Assembly (NCBI RefSeq): GCF_003573695.1
Contig: NC_039358.1
Location: 231,025,560-231,089,559, forward strand
Origin: Papaver somniferum
Taxonomy: Eukaryota > Streptophyta > Magnoliopsida > Ranunculales > Papaveraceae
Direction of reading: 5' to 3'
Length of the DNA: 64,000 nucleotides
The notes beneath the pieces are model-generated. The model had not been told where the DNA came from. It searched no databases and saw only the letters and a program-made list of their open reading frames with translations. The translations under genes were made by a program, and so were the position numbers. Positions 12,170 to 21,648 of this stretch are shown piece after piece (position 1 is the first letter of the stretch; each line of letters begins with the position of its first letter).

Positions 12170-12450
12170 TTTTTGGAAATTTTCGATTTCTAGGATTCAG
12201 GGAAATTTTCGATTTCTAGGGTTTATGGGTGTTTCGATTTCTTTGGGTTATGGGTATTTTCGATTTCTAGGGTTTATGGGTATTTCGATTTTTCTGGGTT
12301 GTCGGTATTCTCGATTTCTAGGGTTAGGGTTTATGTGTTTGATTTTTAGATGATTATGTTGATTTTCGTTTCTCTATGAATTGACCCTTGATTTTTCTAG
12401 GGTTTGTGTTAGATTTCTAGGGTTTGTTTGTGTTAGATTTCTAGGGTTTA
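12170..12450 (+). repeat. Telobox-like minisatellite in intron
   Basis: About eight degenerate copies of a unit close to TCGATTTCTAGGGTTTATGG, spaced roughly 25-35 bases. The embedded AGGGTTT(A) is the plant telobox / telomere-like word. It lies just after exon 1 of the MULE gene and probably arose by slippage. Confidence 0.6.
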
Positions 12451-12580
12451 TTTGTCTCTGTTTATCACTCTGTTTTTCACCTTGTTTATGTAATATGATT
12501 TATGTTCATATGTTGATAGTTGCTGAGAATAGCTAATATGATTTATGTTGTAGGAATGAATCTTCAAGTGTGGAATGATA

Positions 12581-12656
12581 TGTTGACAATTGTGGTCAGA
12601 TGATCTTTGTTGACAATTGTGGTCAGATGATATGTTGACAATTGTGGTCAGATGAT
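12581..12656 (+). repeat. Short tandem repeat within MULE gene
   Basis: Three near-identical copies of TGTTGACAATTGTGGTCAGA plus TGAT (about 22-28 bp each). A related partial copy (TTGTGGTCAGATGATCTTTG) recurs at 12740 inside the exon. This suggests a local duplication of coding sequence. Confidence 0.6.
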
Positions 12657-13434
12657 TTAGAGAGGATATGGGACTTGATAGGTTGAAGGACATGATCAGG
12701 CCAAAGCTGAGACTGAAGGGTGATGAGAAGATAGACATATTGTGGTCAGATGATCTTTGTACTCCCATGTCACTGGATAAAGAAGAAGAGTTCAAGTCTT
12801 TGTGGGATACTGCTGAGTTTGATGAGACAAGTATTGTTGGGTTGACAGCTACAAGAGAACATATGCTCTAGAATTCAACCCATTGTTGGGCCCAGAAGAC
12901 TATGAAAAGGTACATTATCACTATGAAAAGTCTTTGACCCATTCTTGCTTTTGTCATTATCATTTGTTGTGCAATAAATAAAATATCCATATTTGATTCC
13001 TTTAGGGTTTCAGCCTTTCATTTATATATGATACTTTCTTTGTTTTCTTCTTCTTATCCAAACAACATTGAAAGAGATGATTAAACCTCCAGTGAACATC
13101 AGAAAACCAGGTAGACCAAGGGGAAAGAGAATTAGAGCATATGATGAACCTCCACCCACAGGAAAGAAAAGTAGAAGATGCAAGAGATGTGGAGAACCAG
13201 GTCACTATGAAAAGACTTGCGCTGGAGGAGCAGTTGGTTTTAATCCAAAGGTACCAAAGGCTAGAACCTGTGTTGATGGTGATACTTTCACAGCTTATGA
13301 ATCTGGTCCATCAAAGAGGAACAAGAAAGCTGCAAAAGTTGTTCATGGTTCATCTGCAGGTCAAAGTACCAGTGTAAGGGGTGCAACTAAGACCAAATAC
13401 AATATCCAGAGCTGTGTTGGTGAATCATCTAAGC

Positions 13435-14189
13435 TAGGGGTGTAAATTGGGCCGGGCCGGGTAGCCCGGCCTATTTATTAAATGGGACGGTATAGGGCGG
13501 GCCAGAACATCTCTTATCCATGAAATTAAAAGGGCCGGGCGGGCAGGGTTATTTATCTATAGTTAGTACCCATGGCTTATCCAAACCTGTTTTGTAATTT
13601 GGGCTCGGGCGGGTAAGGCCGGGAGGGCCTTGAATATTACAAACAAATATATATTACACATATATATTATTAAAAATAAAATAGTAATAATACACAAGTT
13701 TTACTTAAAATTCATAATCAAATACGAGAATCGAGATGGGAATAAGATAAACTAAACTTCCTATAATTTTTCCTGAATTGAATCATTAGAAAAGGAAACT
13801 GCCTTAGATTTTGCTCAATATTTTCTCTATATGGTTAACAAATTTAGACTCTTATGGAGTAAAAGTTAAGAAATACATATGAGAACTATGAGGGTTGACT
13901 GTATTAAGTATACGTACCAAGTATATTCTAGGATAAAACAAATGAGAACAGTCACTTAAGCTAGCTAAATGGATAACACTGGCGGGCTAACAGGGCGGGT
14001 AACATTGACGGGATAATAGGGAGGGTATTGAGTCGGGCAAGAAAATTTGAATTGTGGCCTGTGCCGGCCCTCTTATTTAAATGAGCTAGGTCGGGCCATC
14101 CCGTAAAGGGCCACGGTCACCCATGGGTTGTCATGGGACAGGGCGGACGGTACTGGGCCTCGGGCTGCCGGGAAAAATTTACACTCCTA
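13435..14189. mobile_element. hAT-type non-autonomous element in MULE exon
   Basis: A 755-bp element with ends TAGGGGTGTAAAT and (complement) TAGGAGTGTAAAT, typical hAT termini. The 8-bp duplication ATCTAAGC flanks it at 13427-13434 and 14190-14197. The subterminal 100 bases on each side are rich in GGGC(C/G)GG words, the kind of motif clusters bound by hAT transposases; the middle is AT-rich. There is no coding capacity. It sits exactly within the last exon of the MULE gene. Confidence 0.85.
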
Positions 14190-14555
14190 ATCTAAGCAAG
14201 CTGCTGCAAGATATGAAAAAGGTGTTAAGGGAAAGACAAAAGAAAAAGTTGGAACTTCTCAAACCTCATGTATGAATCAGAACTTCAAGAAGGTTGGTAC
14301 AGTTAGCAACAATGTCAACTTCACAGTGTCAGATCCAAAGATCAAGAAGAAAACAAAGAAGTATATGAAGATCTGAGTTGGTTATGTTGATTAACTTTCA
14401 TTTTGTGTAGAAGATATGTATGTTGGAAGTTTCTTTTTCACTTTGGATTGTTGGTGCAATTTTAGATAATGAAGTTTAAGACAATGTGTGTTGGAAGTTT
14501 CTTTTGCATAACATTTTATGAAATGTTCAATTACAACTTCTGTTTTATTACATTT

Positions 14556-15104
14556 TCAGATTTTCTTAAACTCATTACATACTTCTAGTACTTTTCCTTT
14601 CAATGTCTCTTTTGTTTCAATTACAAGTGCATCTGAAGCCCATCTGAACGCATCACAGTCTTTTTTCTTACATACCAGATATGCTATATTCAGATTGTGT
14701 TGATTCTTACAAACCTTTAGTTCTAACTTTGAATTGTAGTCTTGTTTGAAGCAGGGGTGATTGTTTAATGGACAATTATTGAAACAGTGGTTCTCATCTC
14801 CATAGGCAATGCAACTATGTTGGCTTGGAAGCTTGATTTGAAGTGATGTAGCTGGAGAAGAAGCAAGATCAAACCACTCAAAGTAGTTGTAGGTGGGATT
14901 CAAACATTTGAAGAAGGCCCTTCCATTTGTTTGATCGGTTTTAGATCTCAATAATGCTCTAACTCCATTACAAGGTACATGTTTGCACCTTGAGTATACC
15001 CAGGGACAACTCTTGGTTTCATGGTCTTCTTTGGCACGCATATCACACTGCACCTTGATGCTGCTAGTGGTGCATTTTGATGAAGGATGAACACCACCAA
15101 CCAT
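14556..15104 (-). CDS. GRF-type zinc-finger protein (TE-associated)
   Basis: Start chosen at 15104 (MVGGVHPSS); a start 28 codons upstream (15188) is also in frame but lies close to the element's end. Residues about 45-85 match the GRF zinc-finger layout: a Cys, then LLRSKTDQTNGRAFFKC (the T..N.GR.FF.C core) and Y..FEW. A second, looser copy (LVCKKKDCDAFRWA) occurs near residues 145-160, and a CIAYGDENHCFNNCP segment lies between them. GRF fingers bind single-stranded or structured nucleic acid and are common in plant transposon-derived proteins. It is convergent with the MULE gene inside the inner element, so it is probably element cargo. Some canonical Cys are missing, so function is doubtful. 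Confidence 0.55.
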   Translation of the reverse strand: MVGGVHPSSKCTTSSIKVQCDMRAKEDHETKSCPWVYSRCKHVPCNGVRALLRSKTDQTNGRAFFKCLNPTYNYFEWFDLASSPATSLQIKLPSQHSCIAYGDENHCFNNCPLNNHPCFKQDYNSKLELKVCKNQHNLNIAYLVCKKKDCDAFRWASDALVIETKETLKGKVLEVCNEFKKI

Positions 15105-15491
15105 TTTTAGATGTGAATGAAAATGAGACAAAGAAAAAGATATGCTTTTATGAGAGATAATCCTGCCGTTAGGTACTGTGGGGGCCACATTTTTACTGAC
15201 ACGTGGCAGAATCTATGACGTGTGCAGTGTACACGTGTTTACACAGTCAGCACCGAGTCCCTGTGCAGAATCGATGATTCAAAGATTAACACGGTGAGTT
15301 TTATGAGTCGAATGGCTTACAAGTCTTTTCCTGACACACTAACGGTGCCAAAAAGGTGGATAACCAAACCGTTAGTCGTTTTTCAATAAAACGGTCAAAA
15401 TCGGCCTAGATTTGTAACTTTCAAAAAAACGGGCCTATGATTGTAACCCTGAAAAAAACATGCCCATATTTGTTTTTCACCCAACAAAAAT

Positions 15492-16756
15492 CAATCATGA
15501 ATTCCTTAAGAAACATATCACAAAAAAAAAAAGATTTTGTTACAGAAAAGGATTAAACATTGATTTTCTTGATGAATAAGAAGATCTCATTACGGCTGTG
15601 AAGTTTGTTTTTTTGGCTGCATATTGTGTACCAAAAATCTAAAGATGGATTCCATACTAAGTGAGTAAATATTTTTGTACCACGATACTTAAAACATGGT
15701 TGACAGAAGATGCAATTTCCAAGGAGGCCAAAATAGCATCCACAACCACACCGGTGAAGTTAAAATTTTAAGTATTTCGTATAGTCTATTCTAAAACATC
15801 TCAAATGTACTGCTTAACAAAAGAAGGTTAACATGGATGTAAAATCTGCCAGGTAATGTCTAACAGTTGCATTATGAAAATGTTAAGAAAAAACATAGCA
15901 GATTGTACCTCATTCCTGTGCTAAGAAATTGAACCACTTCAAGAACGTAAAAATGATTCTTAACAATTCCATATTATTTGCATTATAGATGATATTTCAG
16001 AATTGCATAGTCTCCCAAGAATGCCTCATAACCAAGTGCGTTTACTTACGTTCTTGCTTGGCCGAAGTCATAAATGATGGTTTGTCATCAAACTCTTGAT
16101 TATCTTGCATCCAATTGCTTGGCATCATCGTTGACTTTTAGAATTTACACCTACAGATAACTTTTCAAGACCAAATAACAGATAATTTCCCTTGTACATC
16201 TTAGATTGTTGTAATAATCATCCCTCCCAAAGTAGAATAGATGTATCATTTACTCGGATCTGCAGTCGTAACAAAAAGACATTATTGTTATGTAACGTAA
16301 TATTTGAGTAATAACATTAGAAATTGATTCCGGCAAAAATGAATAATGTGACTCGGATTAGTTCAATACCTAAAGCATATATGAATAACATACCCGGGGT
16401 TAACTCGTTTCCCATTTAAATTACGGGTATTCATATCTCATTTTTAAATCCACCACCAGTATGATAACCCAGTCGCCAATGCTTGAATCATTTTGACATG
16501 TACTAAGCATCTTAAGATGGGTAAAATTTCTATCGCCGATTGTACATTCATCTATCTAGCTAATTTTTAAGCATACACACATCACTACTGAATTTTCACC
16601 ACTAACATTACATTATATAAATAGTTCTTCCAACAATTCCGGTGTAATCCTACAAATTTCATTTAAATAGAAGATTTTCTTTACAAAGAATCCCCGATAC
16701 AGAATTTTAGTTACAAATTCAGATAGATAAATGTAGATGTAGAGCCTTATCATCTA
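15492..16756. other. Interior of outer MULE, right part; no recognised gene
   Basis: Mostly AT-rich. One exon-like stretch on the minus strand (about 16050-16130, reading NWMQDNQEFDDKPSFMTSAK before a GTAAGT donor) looks coding, but I do not recognise it and cannot link it to further exons. It may be part of a captured or native multi-exon gene of the outer element. Confidence 0.3.
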
Positions 16757-17072
16757 CTCCCTCCGTTACTTTTTAATAGACCAGTTTTTTTTTTTTTTTT
16801 GAGAAAATTAAGGAAATTAAGAGAACTAATTATTGAAAGTGGTCCTCTAGACACTTGTCAATAAAAGAAGTGAAATGAAATGGTCCCTATGACACTTGTC
16901 ATCCAAAGAAATAAGTGAAATGGTCCACATAACACTTGTCATCAAAAGAAGTTAAAAGAAAAGTGGTCCCAGAAAATTAAAGTAACATTTGACTTTCCCG
17001 ATTACGAAACTGGGCTATTTTTTTGAAATATTTATTTATAGAAACTGGCCTATTAAAAAATAACGGAGGAAG
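16757..17072. mobile_element. Stowaway-like MITE
   Basis: A 316-bp element starting CTCCCTCCGTTACTTTTTAA, ending in a good inverted complement (TTAAAAAATAACGGAGGAAG), flanked by TA (16755-16756, 17073-17074). Inside, three related copies of a unit with GTGGTCC...ACACTTGTCA at about 16840, 16885 and 16925. Confidence 0.8.
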
Positions 17073-17609
17073 TATATAAATAGCTAAAGTAGTGTTTACA
17101 GGACGTGAGATTTGTTCATCCAACCTTCTAATATCGACCCTCAATCTTACACTAGGCGCAATTGACGGTGAATTAAAATTGAAACTTTAAAATTATTGGA
17201 AGTCTCATGGAATAAGCATAATTGATGTGTAAGTACAACTTTTAAAATATAGAACATTTGAATCTAAAACTACCTTCTTGATTGCCAGATGTTAGATGAT
17301 ATGTGGATGCAACTCCTCCCCATTTTTCTTGTCTTCAAATATGAGTCAAACTGCTACTCCTTTCCATCTTTCTGTAGTTTGATTGCCTGAATAGAAACAA
17401 AAGAGTGTTAAATTGTATAAGAGATTCTATTACACCCTAATTGAAATCATATATACACATTACATGATAATCCTGAAGACAATAACATAACGACAGACAA
17501 TAACAAAATCTAGGTTGAAGCAGAAGAGACTATTGAAAGAATTTAAGGTTGAGGGGAAAGGTAATCGTAGCAGAAGCATGAAAGAGAACACAAAAACCTG
17601 AGCTTAAGT
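17073..17609. other. Interior of outer MULE, no gene seen
   Basis: AT-rich. Minus-strand segments at 17280-17400 have weak coding character, with the word GGCAATCAA repeated, but are interrupted by stops. Confidence 0.3.
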
Positions 17610-17920
17610 TTAGAAAGAATCTCTGACTTTCTGCAAGCTTGCATATCATGAAGATGAATGAAAAACTGAAACAAAAATGGCAAAGGGAAAAGAAGTAACG
17701 CGATAACCTACAACCATATCCTATCCGTGTACACCCTACCCATATAACCTAACGAGAGTAGTTAACCTAACTGACTAGGGAGGGCAAGTTTTGTATGAAT
17801 TGGAACAACTCAGTGGACGGGTTACACTGAGTCCAACTCGAACATTGTTGTTACCTTGTTGCAGAGTTCGACTGTGAGCGCACCTTTTCAAGGAATAACG
17901 AATTTCCTTGACCTTCGCTC
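17610..17920 (-). repeat. Right terminal inverted repeat of outer MULE
   Basis: Inverted counterpart of 7320-7680. The outer end CCTTGACCTTCGCTC stops at 17920 and is followed by the 9-bp duplication AAGAAAATA. Confidence 0.75.
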
Positions 17921-18230
17921 AAGAAAATAAGAGAAAGACGATAGCATAAATGGCGGTGCGGCCTCTTTTAGCTTTTTTTCCTAACTTCCTATTTTTTTCA
18001 AAAAGTAAAACGGTTCAGGGGATAGGTGTCAAAAAAATAAGAAGGGGCCACGTACAAATTAGATGGAGGAGAGTTGATATCAATTAATTGACGCCAACTG
18101 TAAATTGACCATAAAGAATAAAAAATAATTTCTCAACTCCTTTTTGCATCCCGAATTTCTCATATGAACTCATGAACACTACGAAACAGAAGGGTTCTTG
18201 GGACGACCAAGTTTATCAAACCGTCCCAGA

Positions 18231-19032
18231 TAAGAGTGCACAGGAACCGAGCCGGACCGAAGGACCGAACCGGAACCGAGGTACAAGGTACAGGTACCGG
18301 TCGCAAAAATAGGAACCGAGGTCTGGGAGGTACATGTACACGGTCCAATACAAGTACCGTGCCGTACCGGACCGAAAGTCCCGAATTATATAAACCGTTA
18401 GATTTGGGAGATAAGGATCAATATTAACCGTTAGATTAAAGGGGTATATAAACTAAGGGTTAACCTTTACCAAAGAAACATGGGAAGAAAGAGAATACCA
18501 CTGCCTGTGAAGTGATTGATGCCATTGATTGATGATGTGTGTTTGAGAAGGTTTATTAGAATGGGTTTGTTCTAAATGTGAAATGCAATGTAGAGATGGA
18601 GATATTATGAGCTTAAAATCAACAGCAAATTCAAATCTCCATCAACAGCTCAAAGATGCACATCAAGTGTTTGTGTAAAGGCTTGAACGACCAGTGCACT
18701 TACAGAAGTCGTGGCTGTTTTCGGTGGTTCAGTGGCTGAGTACATGGGTTTGTTTGGCAGCAATTAAGACTATTTTTAAGTAGCTCGACAGACTGGTAAT
18801 TGGGTTTCGTGATGTGATCGAAAATACAGTAATGAAAGTATTGCTCACAGTTAAGAAGATGAGATGGAAAAGTACCGACCGGTACCGATCCCGTACCGAA
18901 ACCGTACATGTACCGAATGATACCGGAACCGAGGTACACGGTGCCGGTCCAAAATCTGGAAACCGACCCCTGAGAGGTACAGGTACTCGGCCTCGGTAAG
19001 AACCGAGCCGAACCGTACCGTGTGCACCCTTA
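18231..19032. mobile_element. hAT-type non-autonomous element
   Basis: An 802-bp element. The ends TAAGAGTGCACAGGAACCGA and (complement) TAAGGGTGCACACGG are hAT-like, and the 8-bp flanks GTCCCAGA (18223-18230) and GTCCGAGA (19033-19040) match at 7 of 8. Both subterminal zones (about 18240-18375 and 18870-19020) are packed with ACCGAGG, GGTAC and GGTACCGG words in both orientations, as expected for transposase-binding clusters. No coding capacity. It lies about 100 bp upstream of the first exon-like ATG of the TlyA pseudogene. Confidence 0.75.
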
Positions 19033-19129
19033 GTCCGAGAAGTGTATTATTAGGGACGGCAGAGCAAAGGCAGTCCCGAGAGTCGATAATTATTTCGCAC
19101 ACCCCACAAATAATCAAAGGGAACATCAT

Positions 19130-20950
19130 CATGCTCCCTCCATATTCAGCTCTCTTCACTGTAAACTTTTCCTCGCTCAAATTCCCTCCCTCCGCTTCCC
19201 AAACCGAAGATCGAAGAAGATATCCCCGAAATTTAACTTAATTCTGAAACAAACAACAAATCCCTCAATTTCAACCTAATTCTAACTCAATCGGATCCAT
19301 GAAATTAGTAATTTCAAAACCCTAGATTAAAGATCTACAGCCAAAGTCCCATAGTTTTTCTTCTTTACGTTGCAGGATCGCTCTCTTGATCGTGGCACTC
19401 TTGTAACTCATCAATCACCACCGGATTTTGAAGGTAATATTTGATGATTATTTGCTGCCAACATTTGTTTCATTGAAGCTGAATAATCTTTGTTAGCTCA
19501 TAGACTTGAGTAAGGGAATATATTTGGTCAAGTTTCGTAATTGAGATTTTTGCCTAAACTAATAATAATATGGTACATTTGGATTGTGGATGTTTAATTT
19601 GTGTCGAATTTGGTGATATGATGTTGTTTGTTGCTAATTTGGAATGAAAATTGTGTGAATATCGAATAAATTTACCTGAATTTAGTAGCTGAAATACTTC
19701 TTATGTACTTGAGGTTTGCTGTGGCAACTTTAAAAGCCATACATTGAGCTTGCTTCTGTTATTGACTTATTGTGATTGGTTTCGGAGAAGATGCTAGCAG
19801 GGTTTCTGTTAGACATGTAGAAGTAGAAACCCTATTGAAGTCTGTAGGTGCTAACCAGTCTTAATAACCTTATCCTAACTCTTCCAGCCTGTAAAGCATT
19901 GAGTTAGGTTGGGGGTTTTGTGTGATTTGCAGCAGGGTAGATAATTGTTTCTCCGTCAATTCATGCTTATGGAAGGTGACAGTGATTGATGTCTTCATCA
20001 TTTAACCATGAAGTATTAAAATATCAGGAAAAAGAGACTGGATGAAGTTTGTCCTGAAAGGTTTCAGCAATGCAGTCGAACCTATATGCAATCTTGGATC
20101 ATACAAGGTCAGTAAGTACATCCATCAGTCTTTTACAGTAGCAAATATTAGTTGAATATACAAGTGTATTCTCATATTTTGTCCTCAGAGACAGTACCGG
20201 AAGTCACTCTCTTTTTACTTTATGTCCTGTATCTTTCCTAATCCTACCGAAACCGTTATTTCGGGCAAAGTAATTGTTGATGGAAAAGTTGTAAATAAGG
20301 ATGGAACACAAATTCCTGAGAAAGCAATTGTAGAATAAATGCACAAGTCCCAAAATATGTATGTACATACACTAAATGTAGCAGTTTCAGAGTTCCTACC
20401 CTTTTACACTACCAGGAAAATCATAAAGAGATTGATTTATTGTACTAATTTTCAGGGGAGGGCACAAGTTAGAAGCAGCAATTGAACTGCTAAATGTTAA
20501 TGTTGCTGGAAAAGTAACTCTAGATGCAGGGTTGACGACTGGGGGATTCACTGATTGCTTGCTCCAATATCGCGCCCCATTTGTTTACGGAGTAGATGTA
20601 GGATATGGATAGGTATATTACTTGTTCCTATGATATCTAATGCAAATTTTATTGTAAAATAACAAAGGAAACCACAACGTTCAGTAATATGTTTCAGTAG
20701 CTTCTCATTTTATTTTCTCTACCATGGTTTAGGTATCCTTGTTATGTTAAAATCAACAGATGATCCACACATTGCTGAGTACTAAATGTAAATGCTTATT
20801 TTATCAGGTGGTAGAAAAAGTCCATCGAGATGAACATGTCTCTGACTCTGTTATAGAGAGATCAAATTTGAGATATCTTACTGAACTCCCACAAAAAGTG
20901 AAGGTAGACTTGGTGACTTTCGACCTCTCGTTCATCTCCATACTCCTAGT
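19130..20950 (+). pseudogene. TlyA/FtsJ-type RNA methyltransferase, broken
   Basis: Resembles plant organellar TlyA-like proteins (S4 RNA-binding domain plus Rossmann methyltransferase). Recognisable exons are about 20029-20108 (KKRLDEVCPERFQQCSRT), 20267-20373 (GKVIVDGKVVNKDGTQ, the S4 tail), 20455-20611 (GHKLEAAIELL, then LDAGLTTGGFTDCLLQY, the S-adenosylmethionine-binding motif I, and VYGVDVGYG) and 20808-20950 (VIERSNLRYLTELPQKV...VDLVTFDLSFISILL). An upstream ATG at about 19130 could start a transit peptide; a further short exon lies near 19377-19431. It is dead: a one-base loss gives a TAA at about 20336, and a CAG-to-TAG-like stop sits at the end of the motif I exon (about 20609). The 3' exons are missing: a copia element starts at 21116 and unrelated gene pieces follow it. 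Confidence 0.8.
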
Positions 20951-21115
20951 ATGGTTTAAAATGATATCATACAATTGCTTGTTGATTTATAACTTAGAAG
21001 TGCAAACCCATGAAATGAGTATTTATTCCTCCATCCCTGTCCCAGTACTATTTATTGTTATTCTACTTTTTAGAGCAAACACATGCTTAGAGCTTAATGT
21101 CTGTATATAATGTAG

Positions 21116-21600
21116 TGTTAAAAATACAAGTTAATTTGTGATCATTATTCTAGAATAATCTTGAAGTCCCCTGTACTAGGTAAAGCCCAGTACATTCTAG
21201 AGTTTATGGGCCTCTAGAGTTTTCCTTTTAATCACGTGTAATCTAGAGGAATTTTTTCTCTAGAATTCTCTTAAGGCATAGTCGATCATAGTCCCTAGAA
21301 TTTTCATTTCTAGAGTTTTCTTCATAGTCACTCACTAGGCCTATAAATAGGCACTCCATGATTTCATTTTGATCATCAAAAAACTCAAGTGAGTAGACAA
21401 GAGTTAGAGTGAGAGCTAGAGTTAGAGTAAGAGCCAAAGTGTCTCTTTGTAAAAAACATAGTGAGCCAAAGTGCTACACTAAAAATTCCCCTTGTAATAT
21501 TTTCATTTTCATATTAATAGAAGTCTCACCTTTCAATTAACCAACCTCTCTTCCTAAATTTATTTCCATAAACACACCACATTTCCGCATTGCGCCAACA
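21116..21600 (+). repeat. 5' LTR of copia element
   Basis: Begins TGTTAAAAATAC and ends CGCCAACA. A TATA box (CTATAAATAG) at 21341-21350 marks the element's promoter; direct repeats of GAGTTAGAGT/GAGAGCTAGAG occur at about 21403-21432. Confidence 0.9.
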
Positions 21601-21604
21601 AATT

Positions 21605-21616
21605 TGGTATCAGAGC
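21605..21616 (+). other. Primer-binding site of copia element
   Basis: TGGTATCAGAGC, four bases after the 5' LTR, complementary to the 3' end of initiator-methionine tRNA, the usual primer of plant copia elements. Confidence 0.9.
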
Positions 21617-21648
21617 AAACCTAACACAGTAATCCTAAAACTCTATCC

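Larger units (their letters stand above)
12022..14376 (+). pseudogene. Deleted MULE transposase-like gene, split by a hAT insertion
   Basis: Exon 1 (12022-12137) is short and basic (KRKKTKKRRGRTRTER) and ends at a GTAACA donor. A later exon around 12660-12870 reads LDRLKDMIRPKLRLKGDE and a Glu/Asp-rich segment. The last exon (about 13074-13434) encodes an Arg/Pro-rich GRPRGKRIRAYDEPPP segment, then a CCHC zinc knuckle CKRCGEPGHYEKTC, as in MURA-type transposases after the SWIM motif. The reading frame resumes after the hAT element and its 8-bp duplication, from 14198 to the stop at 14374-14376. The DDE/MULE catalytic core that should lie between the N-terminal exon and the zinc knuckle is absent. 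So it is a deletion derivative, not an active transposase. The family call rests on the knuckle and the MULE context. Confidence 0.5.
11436..15482. mobile_element. Inner Mutator-like element (MULE), 4.05 kb
   Basis: About 90-bp inverted ends share the blocks AAACA(G/A)AT.T(A/G)GGC.TGTTTTT, CAT(A)GGCC.GTTTTTTT and AAATCTAGGCC (left 11452-11535, right complement 15395-15475). The 9-bp word AACAAAAAT flanks the element at 11427-11435 and 15483-15491. It carries a plus-strand gene with a zinc knuckle typical of MULE transposase C-termini (12022-14376, core missing) and a minus-strand GRF zinc-finger gene (14556-15104). Being inside the outer MULE with its own target duplication, it inserted later. 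Confidence 0.8.
7320..17920. mobile_element. Outer Mutator-like element (MULE), 10.6 kb
   Basis: The ends are long inverted repeats (about 7320-7680 and 17610-17920). Both begin GAGCGAAG(A/G)TCAAGGAAATTC when read inward. The 9-bp word AAGAAAATA directly flanks the element at 7311-7319 and 17921-17929. Long terminal inverted repeats plus a 9-bp duplication are diagnostic of Mutator-like transposons. Apart from later insertions (the MITE at 10928-11310, the inner MULE at 11436-15482 and the MITE at 16757-17072), the interior holds no recognised transposase. It may be a gene-capturing (Pack-MULE) or deletion derivative. Confidence 0.8.

Noticed and set aside
18236..18427. Short ORFs with Gly/Thr/Arg repeats at both ends of the hAT element
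   Set aside because: They read through the subterminal GGTACCGG word clusters and have no independent support.
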